Of a DNA stretch of 64,000 nt, positions 8,818 to 17,216 are shown piece after piece. The stretch's first letter is position 1. The number at the start of each line of letters is the position of its first letter. The stretch is from Streptomyces gilvus. Its GTDB lineage: Bacteria; Actinomycetota; Actinomycetes; Streptomycetales; Streptomycetaceae. Both the position numbers and the translations under genes were made by a program. The notes under the pieces are model-generated. The model did not search any database and had not been told where the DNA came from. It was given only the letters and a program-made list of their open reading frames with translations. Where the stretch lies: positions 27,654 through 91,653 of the forward strand of contig NZ_JAKWBE010000033.1 of assembly GCF_022513565.1 (NCBI RefSeq). Reading direction: 5' to 3'.

Positions 8818-9870
8818 ATGACCAGTGACGAGAGCACGTACAACAGTCCGGGCGCAGGTACCGGCCCGGCGAGTGTCGTTCGGGCAGGCGTGGTGCAGGC
8901 CGCCCCGGTTCCGTTCGATCCGGTGGCCACGTTGCGTGTGGTGGAACGCTGGCTGGCCGAGGCGGCCGAGCGGAACCTGGATCTCGTGGTGTTCCCTGAG
9001 GCATTCATCGGCGGGTACCCCAAGGGATCGGCGTTCGGGGGAGTAGTGGGCGACCGAACCCCTGCCGGACGAGACGAGTTCGCCCGGTATTGGAACGGCG
9101 CCGTGGAGGTGCCCGGCCCTGTCACGGACCGCCTGGGCGAACTGGCGGCCGGGGCCCGCACCCACCTGGTCATCGGCGTCGTCGAACGGGAATACGGCAC
9201 GCTCTACTGCACGGTCCTGTTCTTCTCCGACACGGGCGCCTTCCTCGGCAAGCGGCGCAAGCTCATGCCTACCGGCGCCGAGCGGATGATCTGGGGGTTC
9301 GGCGACGGCTCAACCCTTGAGGTGCATCCTACGAAGCTCGGCCGACTCGGGGCCGTGATCTGCTGGGAAAACCTCATGCCCGCAACGCGGATGGCCATGT
9401 ATGCGCAAGGCATTGAACTGTACTGTGCGCCGACAGCGGACAGCAGGGGAAACCACCACGCGACCATGCGCCACATCGCCATGGAAGGCAGATGCTTCGT
9501 GCTGGCGGCGAACCAATGCCTGCGCACGAAGGACTTCCCCCCGAACCACCCCACGCCGTACGGCGACGACCCGGAGCAACTCATCTCCCGGGGCGGCAGC
9601 AGCATCATCGGCCCGCTGGGCGAGGTGCTCGCCGGGCCCGTCCTGGATCAGGAGGTCCTGCTGACCTCGGACCTCGACATGGCACTGATCCCACGGGCCC
9701 GCTACGACTTCGACCCCGTCGGCCACTATGCGCGGCCCGACATCTTCCGCCTCCACGTTGACACCACAGCCCGCCGCGCCGTACAGACCAACGACAGTGT
9801 GAGCGCATCCCCCTCGGCCGACCTGCCCAACACATTCACCTCGTCGCCTGCTACGCCTGACGACAGGTGA
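8818..9870 (+). CDS. Nitrilase (carbon-nitrogen hydrolase family)
   Basis: 350 aa. The catalytic triad is visible: Glu61 (VFPEAFIGGYP), Lys148 (GKRRKLMPT) and Cys182 (ICWENLMP). The CWENLMP and FPEAFIGGYPKG signatures place it in branch 1, the true nitrilases that convert R-CN to R-COOH and NH3, rather than amidases. GAGGG lies 4 nt before the ATG. It is followed after 52 nt by a PLP-dependent enzyme, probably one operon for nitrogen recovery from a nitrile-derived amino acid (inference). The last 35 residues are low-complexity. Confidence 0.93.
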   Translation: MTSDESTYNSPGAGTGPASVVRAGVVQAAPVPFDPVATLRVVERWLAEAAERNLDLVVFPEAFIGGYPKGSAFGGVVGDRTPAGRDEFARYWNGAVEVPGPVTDRLGELAAGARTHLVIGVVEREYGTLYCTVLFFSDTGAFLGKRRKLMPTGAERMIWGFGDGSTLEVHPTKLGRLGAVICWENLMPATRMAMYAQGIELYCAPTADSRGNHHATMRHIAMEGRCFVLAANQCLRTKDFPPNHPTPYGDDPEQLISRGGSSIIGPLGEVLAGPVLDQEVLLTSDLDMALIPRARYDFDPVGHYARPDIFRLHVDTTARRAVQTNDSVSASPSADLPNTFTSSPATPDDR

Positions 9871-9922
9871 CCGATATGTCCATCCTCGATCAGAGGTATC
9901 CCGGCTCCCTTGGACACCGCCC

Positions 9923-10870
9923 ATGAATGCACAGCCCGTCCCCATCCCCTCCTTGAACGACATCGCGGATGCGGCCAGACGGATCCGCGGCGTAGTGCGC
10001 CGCACACCCGTGATACAGGTGGCGGCCGGGGAGTTGGAGGCGCCCGTCCCCGTCATTTTGAAGCTGGAATTCCTCCAGCACACCGGCTCCTTCAAAGTCC
10101 GCGGCGCATCCAACGCGCTCGCCCTCCTGCGCGCCGCGGAATCCGGCGCCCCGACGCCCGGCGTCTGCTGCGCGTCGGGAGGCAACCACGGGGCGGCCGT
10201 GGCCTGGGCGGCGCGCGAAGCGGGCCTGCCCGCCACCGTGTTCGTCCCCGACTTCTCGCCCAAGGCAAAGACCGACGTCATCGAATCTTTCGGCGCACGC
10301 CTGCGCCGCGTCGAAGGCTTCTACGCCGACGCACTGGCAGCCAGCCAGGACCATGCCCGCAACGAGGGCGCCTTCCACATCGACGCCTACGACGACCCGC
10401 AGACGGTGGCAGGGCAGGGCACGCTCGGCCTGGAGCTCGCCGAGCAGGTACCGGAGGGGCAGCCCGTCCTGGTCGGGTGCGGTGGAGGGGGCCTGTACGC
10501 AGGGGTCGCCCTGGCGCTGGACGGACGCAACCGCGTGACTGCAGCCGAACCGTCCTCAGCGCCCTCGCTCACAGCGGCGCTGGAGGCAGGGAAACCAGTG
10601 GACGTGGAAGTCGGCGGGATCGCCTTGGACAGCTTGGGTGCCCGCCGGGCGGGCCGCATAGCCACCGCTGTCGGCCTCTCGCTCGGCATGAAGACCCTCA
10701 CCGTCGCAGACGAGGATATCGCCGCCGCCCGCGCACTCCTCTGGCAGCGGCTACGCATCGTGGCCGAACCCGGCGGAGCCACGGCTCTCGCCGCGCTGCT
10801 CGCCCACCCCGAACACTTCCCGGACGGGGCCACCGTCGTCGTCTCAGGAGCCAACACAGTACTCTCGTGA
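9923..10870 (+). CDS. PLP-dependent serine/threonine dehydratase-like enzyme
   Basis: 315 aa, fold-type II PLP enzyme. Lys58 in HTGSFKVRGASN is the Schiff-base lysine. ASGGNHGAAVAWAAR is the cofactor-phosphate region and GCGGGGLYAG the glycine loop. Length and the lack of an ACT domain fit catabolic serine/threonine dehydratases or racemases (water or ammonia elimination to a 2-oxo acid). Unlike many relatives it has VKSANTVLS-like ending 'SGANTVLS' at the C-terminus. Probably co-transcribed with the nitrilase. Confidence 0.88.
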   Translation: MNAQPVPIPSLNDIADAARRIRGVVRRTPVIQVAAGELEAPVPVILKLEFLQHTGSFKVRGASNALALLRAAESGAPTPGVCCASGGNHGAAVAWAAREAGLPATVFVPDFSPKAKTDVIESFGARLRRVEGFYADALAASQDHARNEGAFHIDAYDDPQTVAGQGTLGLELAEQVPEGQPVLVGCGGGGLYAGVALALDGRNRVTAAEPSSAPSLTAALEAGKPVDVEVGGIALDSLGARRAGRIATAVGLSLGMKTLTVADEDIAAARALLWQRLRIVAEPGGATALAALLAHPEHFPDGATVVVSGANTVLS

Positions 10871-10877
10871 ACTATTG

Positions 10878-10890
10878 ACTCCTGAGGAGT
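10878..10890 (+). terminator. Short perfect hairpin after the dehydratase
   Basis: ACTCCT-G-AGGAGT, flanked by further partly complementary AACT/AGTT, 8 nt after the stop codon. Confidence 0.4.
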
Positions 10891-11002
10891 AGTTGCCGTA
10901 CCGAGAGATTGGGTTGGCCTGGGGAGTCGCCGGTATTGCTGCTGGATTGCCCTGCCCGCCGGCCGGAGCAATCTCCGCCTCGGGACGGCTGGTCCGTGCT
11001 CC

Positions 11003-11016
11003 GGGCCGGATGGCCC
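11003..11016. promoter_or_regulatory. Putative DosR/OsdR-type box upstream of the CNB-CBS genes
   Basis: GGGCC-GGAT-GGCCC, 70 nt before the cyclic-nucleotide-binding gene. It has the same arms and spacing as the site at 13144 and resembles that at 16697. Assignment to the DosR-like regulator encoded at 12360 is inference. Confidence 0.45.
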
Positions 11017-11086
11017 CTCGCATACTCCCGGTCACCGACACAGGCTGAAAGTGCCAGTTCCCCACGCCCCGTCCGGGAGGCAGGCC

Positions 11087-11543
11087 ATGAACACGCCCAC
11101 CATGCTGCGCGCACTGCCCACCGAGCACCGGCAGCGCCTCATGCGTCTGGCCCGGGAGGTGTTCTTCCCGCAGGGAACGCGCATCGTCGACGAAGGCGCC
11201 CGCGCGGACCGGTTCTGGATCATCCGCACCGGCTCGATCGAACTCGACACACACGTCCCCGGCCGGCGCACCGCCGTCATCGAGACCCTCGGTCACAACG
11301 AACTCGTCGGCTGGTCCTGGCTGTTCCCACCGAACGTATGGCACCTGGGCGCCACGGCGACGACGCCGGTGCGGGCCTACGAGTTCGACGCCACGGCCGT
11401 CCGCTTCCTGTGCCAGGACGACCCGGCGCCTCGGTAGGGCCGTCACCCAGTGGGTCGGCGAGGTACTCGCCCACCGCCTGCGCTCCGCCAGGACCCGGCT
11501 GCTGGACCTCTACGCCCCCTATGACGCCGGCAGCGTCGTGTGA
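11087..11543 (+). pseudogene. Cyclic-nucleotide-binding domain protein, frameshifted near the C-terminus
   Basis: From ATG 11087 (GGGAGGCAGG upstream) the protein reads as a Crp-type beta-roll: FFPQGTRIVDEGARADRFW, then GSIELDTH and LGHNELVGWSWLFPP. It stops at 11437 after 116 aa. The expected continuation (GRAVTQWVGEVLAHRLRSAR, then LLDLYAPYDA) is in the +1 frame and ends at 11543. One extra base near 11426-11430 explains both. Such single-domain proteins lack a DNA-binding module and may sense a nucleotide. It lies 27 nt before the CBS protein. A sequencing error cannot be excluded. Confidence 0.7.
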
Positions 11544-11570
11544 GCGGGCCGAAGCGACGAAGGAGTCAGC

Positions 11571-12251
11571 ATGTACGGCACCCCGCACATCGTCAGTGAC
11601 GTCATGTCCCACACGGTCGCCGCCGTCGGCCGGCGGGCCACGTTCAAGGAGACCGTGCGGCTGATGCAGGACTGGAAGGTCAGCGCCCTGCCCGTCCTCG
11701 AGGGCGAGAGCCGCGTGGTCGGCGTCGTCTCCGAGGCCGACCTGCTACCGAAGGAGGAGTTCCGCGACAGCGACCCGGACCGGTACACCCAACTGCGCCG
11801 CCTCGACGACCTGGCGAAGGCCGGCGGGCTCACCGCGGAGGACCTGATGACCTCCCACGCCGTCACCGTCCGCGCAAACGCGACGCTCGCACAAGCCGCG
11901 CGGATCATGGCGCACGCCAAGGTCAAACGGCTCCCCGTCGTCGACGACGTGGGCCTCCTCGAGGGCATCGTCAGCCGCGCCGACCTGCTGAAGGTGTTCC
12001 TGCGCAGCGACGAGGAGATCGGGGAGGAGGTCTGTCGGGAGGTCGTGGCGCATCTCTTCCCCGCGCTGGTGTCGACCATCCGGGTGGAGGTGCGGGACGG
12101 CGTGGTGAAGCTCAGCGGCCACGCCCGGGACGCGTCCCTCGTGCCGGTGGCCGCGCGCCTGGTGCGGGCCGTCGAGGGTGTGGTGGACGTAGAGTTCGAG
12201 CTCACCGTCACCACACCGTACTCGGTTGCCGGCCGCCCATCACCGGCGTAG
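11571..12251 (+). CDS. CBS-domain pair plus BON domain protein
   Basis: 226 aa. Two CBS repeats come first: VSDVMSHTVAAVGRRATFKE with VSALPVLEGESRVVGVVSEADLL, then AEDLMTSHAVTVRANATLAQ with VKRLPVVDDVGLLEGIVSRADLL. From about residue 150 there is a BON domain (IRVEVRDGVVKLSGHARDAS). CBS pairs bind adenosyl ligands and BON domains are adaptor or membrane-associated modules. GAAGGAG precedes the ATG. In actinomycetes such proteins are common among DosR-type stress genes, and this one sits between a cNMP-type protein and a DosR-like regulator. Confidence 0.92.
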   Translation: MYGTPHIVSDVMSHTVAAVGRRATFKETVRLMQDWKVSALPVLEGESRVVGVVSEADLLPKEEFRDSDPDRYTQLRRLDDLAKAGGLTAEDLMTSHAVTVRANATLAQAARIMAHAKVKRLPVVDDVGLLEGIVSRADLLKVFLRSDEEIGEEVCREVVAHLFPALVSTIRVEVRDGVVKLSGHARDASLVPVAARLVRAVEGVVDVEFELTVTTPYSVAGRPSPA

Positions 12252-12359
12252 GCCGAGAACCCAGCAGGTCAATAGGCCTGACCCGCACCCCGGATCCAAG
12301 CGGTACAGGCCAGGCGGTGCGGGCGGTCGGCGTTGGAGTTCGTTGCCCGTCCGGGGGCC

Positions 12360-13049
12360 TCAGTGCCCTGCCTGCTTCTGCCGGTCCTGGACCTGGGTGG
12401 CGATGACGGCTGCTTGGATACGGCGCTCCACGCCGAGCTTGGCGAGCAGGCGGGAGATGTGGTTCTTCACCGTCTTCTCGGCCAGGTACAGCCGCCGGCC
12501 GATCTGGCGGTTGGTGAGACCCTCGCCGATCAGGGCGAGGATCTCGCGCTCCCGCTCGGTCAGGCCCTGCAGCCCGTCCGGCTCCTCCTGCTGCTGACCG
12601 CCGCGCAATCGGGCCATCAGCTTGGTGGTGGCGCTCGGGTCCAGCAGGGACTGGCCGGCGGCGACGGTGCGTACGGCGGACACCAGGTCCGAGCCCTGGA
12701 TCTGCTTGAGGACGTACCCGGAAGCTCCCGCCATGATCGAGTCCAGCAGGGCCTCCTCGTCGTCGAAGGAGGTCAGCATCAGACAGGCGAGCTCGGGCAT
12801 CTTCGAGCGCAGCTCCCGGCACACGGTCACGCCGTCACCATCGGGCAGACGGACGTCGAGGACCGCCACCTGCGGACGCAGCGCGGGGACGCGCACCAGC
12901 GCCTGCTCGACGGTGCCGGCCTCACCGATCACCTCGATGTCCGGCTCGTCGTTCAGCAGGTCGCGCACCCCGCGTCGTACCACCTCGTGGTCGTCCAGCA
13001 GGAAGACCCGGATCGGGCTGTCGGGGCCGGGCTGCTCGCTGTCCGCCAT
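12360..13049 (-). CDS. NarL/DosR-like response regulator
   Basis: 229 aa from ATG 13049 (GGGAGCAG upstream). The receiver domain has DDHEVVRRGVRDLL with phospho-acceptor Asp65 (VAVLDVRLPDGDG). From residue about 160 the LuxR-type HTH reads LTEREREILALIGEGLTNRQ, then IGRRLYLAEKTVKNHISRLL. The EKTVKNHISRLLAKLGVERR pattern is that of mycobacterial DevR/DosR, which activates hypoxia and dormancy genes. No sensor kinase is adjacent. A palindromic site 95 nt upstream suggests autoregulation. Target genes are probably the surrounding PFL and CBS genes (inference). Confidence 0.92.
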   Translation of the reverse strand: MADSEQPGPDSPIRVFLLDDHEVVRRGVRDLLNDEPDIEVIGEAGTVEQALVRVPALRPQVAVLDVRLPDGDGVTVCRELRSKMPELACLMLTSFDDEEALLDSIMAGASGYVLKQIQGSDLVSAVRTVAAGQSLLDPSATTKLMARLRGGQQQEEPDGLQGLTEREREILALIGEGLTNRQIGRRLYLAEKTVKNHISRLLAKLGVERRIQAAVIATQVQDRQKQAGH

Positions 13050-13143
13050 CACTGCTCCCTGGTTCCGCGTTTCTCTTCGATGTCCGCTTGTCGACCGTAT
13101 CGAGGTCCGTGGGAGATCTTGGTCGGATCCTGGCGGAAGGGCC

Positions 13144-13159
13144 AGGGCCGGTCGGCCCT
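13144..13159. promoter_or_regulatory. Putative DosR/OsdR-type box upstream of the response regulator
   Basis: AGGGCC-GGTC-GGCCCT is a perfect 6-bp inverted repeat, 95 nt before the response-regulator start on its own strand. It matches the sites at 11003 and 16697. Confidence 0.5.
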
Positions 13160-13552
13160 GTTTCCTCGGAGATCCGCAATCCGGGGTCAGGCACCCTGGT
13201 GGCACCCGGCAGCAAAGGCCCTTCGGCCCCGCTCCCGGGACCTGATGTCGCGGAGCAGGGCTTCCCGGGCCGTCCATTCGGGGCGGTAATGCTCGCGGGC
13301 GAGCCGTCTGTCCCTGCGGTCACGTTGCAGGGCACAGTGGGCCTCCTTCACATTTACGAATTCAGGGTCCGCATGCGGTGCTTGAGGCTGCACAGGCCGC
13401 TGGTCCCTGCGTGAGAGCTGGGTGGCCCGGCTGGGCGGTCGGACAGTGGATGGCGGGACCTACGCGGCGCAGGGATATCGGCGCTGTTGGGCGGCCGCCC
13501 GGTGCGGACGTGGGCAGTTCCACGCGCCCAGTCCCGACACGAGCGGCCCGGC
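13160..13552. other. Stretch without a recognisable gene between response regulator and pflA
   Basis: No convincing protein in any frame. It contains a perfect 12-bp palindrome GGGCGGCCGCCC at 13489-13500, about 50 nt after the pflA stop, which could act as terminator for the pfl operon. Confidence 0.4.
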
Positions 13553-14302
13553 TCACAGCGTCCGCAGGCCGTGCTCCCGGAATTGTTCACGCACCCGTTC
13601 CGTCAGCTCCGGAGCCGGGACGGGGGTGTCCCGCAGCGGGAAGTCGATTCCGAGAGCGTCGTACTTGTGGGCGCCGAGCTTGTGGAAAGGCAGGACATCC
13701 ACCCGGTCGACGTTGCCCAGCCCGGCCAGGAAGGCGCCGAGGCCGTCCACGGCGGACGGGTCGTCGGTCCAGCCGGGGACGAGGACGTAGCGGATGTGGA
13801 CGGGGACGCCGAGGCGGTCGAGGCGGGTGGCGAAGCTGAGGGTCGGGGCAAGTCGGCCGCCGGTCAGTTCGCGGTAGGTGGTGACGTCGAAGCACTTGAT
13901 GTCCAGCAGCACCAGGTCGGTGTCGGCGAGGAGTTCGTCGGAGGCACGGGCGCCCAGGAAGCCGGAGGTGTCCAACGCCGTGTGCAGTCCGGCCTCCTTG
14001 CAGCGTCGCAGCACGCAGCCGGTGAAGGCCGGCTGGAGCAGCGGCTCACCGCCCGTGACCGTCACCCCTCCCCCGGCCGCGGCCACGAAACCCCGGTACT
14101 TCTCGATCTCCGCCATCACCTCGTCCACCGAGGTCTCCCTCCCGTCCCGCAGGTGCCAGGTGTCGGGGTTGGCGCAGTACAGGCAGCGCAACGGGCATCC
14201 GCTGACGAACAGCACGAACCGGGTCCCGGGACCGTCCACGCCGGTGGACAGGTCCCAGGAGTGGATCCTGCCGGTCGTCGCCGGCATCGTCGTGGTGTTC
14301 AC
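13553..14302 (-). CDS. pflA: Pyruvate formate-lyase activating enzyme (radical SAM)
   Basis: 249 aa from GTG 14302, which overlaps the pflB stop as GTGA. An internal ATG would give 244 aa. The radical-SAM cluster motif is CPLRCLYC (Cys36, Cys40, Cys43), followed by GGGVTVTGGEPLLQPAF. It abstracts a hydrogen from the glycine of PFL using S-adenosylmethionine and a reduced 4Fe-4S cluster. It is translationally coupled to pflB, as usual. Presence in a Streptomyces-like genome implies a micro-aerobic pyruvate pathway. Confidence 0.95.
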   Translation of the reverse strand: MNTTTMPATTGRIHSWDLSTGVDGPGTRFVLFVSGCPLRCLYCANPDTWHLRDGRETSVDEVMAEIEKYRGFVAAAGGGVTVTGGEPLLQPAFTGCVLRRCKEAGLHTALDTSGFLGARASDELLADTDLVLLDIKCFDVTTYRELTGGRLAPTLSFATRLDRLGVPVHIRYVLVPGWTDDPSAVDGLGAFLAGLGNVDRVDVLPFHKLGAHKYDALGIDFPLRDTPVPAPELTERVREQFREHGLRTL

Positions 14303-16560
14303 AGCGACCCGTGGAAGGTGCGGCTGATCACGTCGAGCTGCTGTTCGCGCGTCAGCCGGACGAAGTTGACCGCGTATCCGGAGACCCGGATGGTCAGCTC
14401 CGGGTACTTCTCCGGGTGCTCCATGGCGTCCTCGAGCGTCGACCGGTTCAGCACGTTGACGTTCATGTGGAAGCCGCCGAAGGTCATGTACCCGTCGAGG
14501 ATGCCGACCAGGTTGCCCGCGCGCTCGCCGGGGTCGTGGCCCAGACCTTCGGGGGTGATCGTCGTGGTGAGGGAGACGCCGTCCCGTGCCTCCTCGTACG
14601 GCAGCTTCGCCACCGACAGGGCCGATGCGACGACACCGTGCCGGTCTCGGCCGTTCATCGGGTTGGCGCCGGGCGCGAAGGGGGCTCCGGCGCGGCGGCC
14701 GTCGGGGGTGTTGCCGGTGTGCTTGCCGTAGACCACGTTCGAGGTGATGGTCAGGACGGACTGGGTGTGCTCGGCGTCCCGGTAGGTGGGGTGTTTGCGC
14801 ACCTTGGCCATGAAGGATTCCACCAGGTCGACGGCGAGGCCGTCGGCGCGGTCGTCGTTGTTGCCGTACGGCGGGAACTCGCCCTCGGTCTCGTAGTCCA
14901 CCGCGAGTCCGCTCTGGTCCCGGATCACCTTCACCCGGGCGTACTTGACGGCGGACAGGCTGTCGGTGGCCACCGAAAGGCCCGCGATACCGCAGGCCAT
15001 GAACCGGTGCACGGGGTAGTCGTGCAGGGCCATCTCGAGGCGCTCGTAGGCGTACTTGTCGTGCATGTAGTGGATGACGTTGAGCGCGTCGACGTATGTC
15101 TCGGCCAGCCAGTCGAGCGTCCGGTCGTACGCGGCCGACAGCTCCTCGTAGTCCAGGTACTCGCCGGTCAGCGGGGGCATCTCCGGGGCGACCTGCTCGC
15201 CGGTCAGCTCGTCCCGGCCGCCGTTGATCGCGTACAGCAGGGCCTTGGCGAGGTTGACGCGGGCGCCGAAGAACTGCATCTGCTTGCCGACGGCCATGGC
15301 GGACACACAGCAGGCGATCGCGGTGTCGTCGCCGGTGCGCGGGCGCATCAGCTCGTCGGACTCGTACTGGATGGAGCTGGTGTCGATGGACACCTGCGCG
15401 CAGAACCGCTTGAAGCCCTCCGGCAGCCGTGGCGACCACAGCACCGTGAGGTTCGGCTCCGGGGCCGGACCGAGGTTGTACAACGTCTGCAGGAAACGGA
15501 AGGAGGTGCGGGTGACCAGTGGGCGGCCGTCGGCGCCGATGCCGCCGATGGACTCCGTCACCCAGGTCGGGTCGCCGGAGAAGAGCGCGTCGTACTCGGG
15601 TGTGCGCAGGAACCGGACGATCCGCAGTTTGATGACGAAGTCGTCGATCAGCTCCTGGGCTCGGGCCTCGTCGATGCGGCCCTCGTCCAGGTCGCGCTGG
15701 AGGTAGACGTCCAGGAAGGTCGAGGTGCGCCCCAGTGACATCGCGGCGCCGTTCTGCTCCTTCACCGCCGCCAGGAAGCCGAAGTAGAGCCACTGCACCG
15801 CCTCGTGCGCGGTGGCGGCGGGGCGGGTGACGTCGCAGCCGTAAGAGGCGGCCATCTCGGCCAGTTCCCCGAGCGCCCGGATCTGCTCGGCCAGTTCCTC
15901 CCGGTCGCGGATGACGTCCGGGGAGGAGGGTCGCGCGTCCAGCAGGGCCCGCTCGGCCCGCTTGGCCTCGACCAGCCTGGTGGTGCCGTACAGCGCGACG
16001 CGCCGGTAGTCGCCGATGATCCGGCCGCGGCCGTAGGCGTCCGGCAGCCCGGTGATGATCCCAGCCTTGCGGGCGGCCCGCATCGCGGGGGTGTAGGCGT
16101 CGAAGACGCCGTCGTTGTGGGTCTTGCGGTAGGCGCCGAAGACCTTCCTCACGAACGGGTCGGGTTCGTAGCCGTACGCCTGCAGCCCGTTCTCGACCAT
16201 GCGCAGCCCGCCGTTGGGCATGATCGCCCGCTTCAAGGGGCTGTCGGTCTGCAGCCCGACGATCAGCTCACGCTCCCGGTCGATGTACCCGGGGGCGTGC
16301 GAGGTGATCGTGGAAGGAGTGGCGGCATCCACGTCGAGGATGCCCCTTCGGCGCTCCTCGGGGAACAAAGCGCTGACCCTGCGCCAGACGGCGAGCGTGC
16401 GCTCGGTCGCGCCGGCCAGGAACTCGGAACCGCCCACGTACGGCGTGAAGTTGGCCTGGATGAAGTCGCGTACGTCGATCCGGTCGCGCCAGCGTCGGCC
16501 GGCGAATCCACGCCAAGCCTCAGCGGGCGCGTCCACGTCTGGACGGGTTGCCACGGTCAT
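14299..16560 (-). CDS. pflB: Pyruvate formate-lyase (formate C-acetyltransferase)
   Basis: 753 aa from ATG 16560, with GGAGGCAG upstream, matching the usual length of about 760. The catalytic cysteine pair is Cys417-Cys418 (AIACCVSAM). The glycyl-radical site is Gly728 in RVSGYAVNF, near the C-terminus. The substrate-region motifs NGGRDELTGE and GKHTGNTPDGRRAGAPFAPG are intact. It cleaves pyruvate with CoA to acetyl-CoA and formate and is destroyed by oxygen when active. A palindrome at 16697 lies 137 nt upstream. The enzyme looks complete and functional. Confidence 0.97.
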   Translation of the reverse strand: MTVATRPDVDAPAEAWRGFAGRRWRDRIDVRDFIQANFTPYVGGSEFLAGATERTLAVWRRVSALFPEERRRGILDVDAATPSTITSHAPGYIDRERELIVGLQTDSPLKRAIMPNGGLRMVENGLQAYGYEPDPFVRKVFGAYRKTHNDGVFDAYTPAMRAARKAGIITGLPDAYGRGRIIGDYRRVALYGTTRLVEAKRAERALLDARPSSPDVIRDREELAEQIRALGELAEMAASYGCDVTRPAATAHEAVQWLYFGFLAAVKEQNGAAMSLGRTSTFLDVYLQRDLDEGRIDEARAQELIDDFVIKLRIVRFLRTPEYDALFSGDPTWVTESIGGIGADGRPLVTRTSFRFLQTLYNLGPAPEPNLTVLWSPRLPEGFKRFCAQVSIDTSSIQYESDELMRPRTGDDTAIACCVSAMAVGKQMQFFGARVNLAKALLYAINGGRDELTGEQVAPEMPPLTGEYLDYEELSAAYDRTLDWLAETYVDALNVIHYMHDKYAYERLEMALHDYPVHRFMACGIAGLSVATDSLSAVKYARVKVIRDQSGLAVDYETEGEFPPYGNNDDRADGLAVDLVESFMAKVRKHPTYRDAEHTQSVLTITSNVVYGKHTGNTPDGRRAGAPFAPGANPMNGRDRHGVVASALSVAKLPYEEARDGVSLTTTITPEGLGHDPGERAGNLVGILDGYMTFGGFHMNVNVLNRSTLEDAMEHPEKYPELTIRVSGYAVNFVRLTREQQLDVISRTFHGSL

Positions 16561-16696
16561 CACTGCCTCCGCATCGTTCACGACACCGCTCACGGACGGT
16601 CCCACGGGCGGCTCCGCTGTCGATGCTCGTCTCTCGTCACCACCCGCAGCAGGGCCCGCGAGAACCCGTTGCCGCGCCGTCCGGCCCCAACGCCAT

Positions 16697-16713
16697 GGGG
16701 CCGATCGGTCCCC
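16697..16713. promoter_or_regulatory. Putative DosR/OsdR-type box upstream of pflB
   Basis: GGGGCCGATCGGTCCCC is near-perfectly palindromic (GGGG-N-CCGATCGG-N-CCCC). It lies between the preceding gene's stop and the pflB start, a typical activator position. Confidence 0.55.
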
Positions 16714-16737
16714 GGCCTTGGCAGCCGTCACCGGCGC

Positions 16738-17178
16738 TCAGACGGAGAGGTGCAAGCCGTACATCGTGCGGCCGCGGACGAGTTCACGCCCGGTGACCAG
16801 TTCCGGCTCAATACGCACGAAGACCTCTTGGGGTGAGGGGACCCAGGAGTCCGGGCCGATCCGGTCCAGACGTTCCTGCTCGGCCGCGTCGGTCACGACC
16901 ACGGCCCGACCGGTGACGACGACGCTCCAGCCCGAGCACGCGACTGCATCAACCGCGTCCGCCTCGAAGGCGACGACCGCGCCATCGACAGCACGGGCCA
17001 GCCCCGAGGCCGCCGAGGCGCGCAGCAGCACCACCCCGTCACTGTCCAGTGCGAAGTTGACCGGCGCGACCGCGGGCAGGGCCTGGCGCGTGTAGACGAT
17101 TCGGCCGACAGGCGCCGTGGCCGGCAAGCCCAAGCACTCCTGACGGTCGAGTTCGCGGAAACCATCGTTCGAGTACAT
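16738..17178 (-). CDS. Pyridoxamine 5'-phosphate oxidase-fold (flavin-binding) protein
   Basis: 146 aa. It begins MYSNDGFRELDRQECLGLPA, then GRIVYTRQALPAVAPVNFAL, the start of the split-barrel FMN/F420-binding fold. VVAFEADAVDAVACSGWSVV and GRAVVV follow the family pattern. Relatives occur next to universal-stress and DosR-type genes in actinomycetes, including M. tuberculosis. The substrate is unknown. It is a likely flavin- or F420-dependent reductase or a cofactor-sensing protein. It lies upstream of pflB on the same strand with 177 nt between. Confidence 0.88.
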   Translation of the reverse strand: MYSNDGFRELDRQECLGLPATAPVGRIVYTRQALPAVAPVNFALDSDGVVLLRASAASGLARAVDGAVVAFEADAVDAVACSGWSVVVTGRAVVVTDAAEQERLDRIGPDSWVPSPQEVFVRIEPELVTGRELVRGRTMYGLHLSV

Positions 17179-17216
17179 GACTCAGCCCGTCCTTCACCCG
17201 GTGGACACCTGCTGCT

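Noticed and set aside
14311..15738. A 475-codon open frame opposite pflB
   Set aside because: Its translation is a Val/Gly/Arg-rich shadow; pflB on the other strand has all catalytic motifs.
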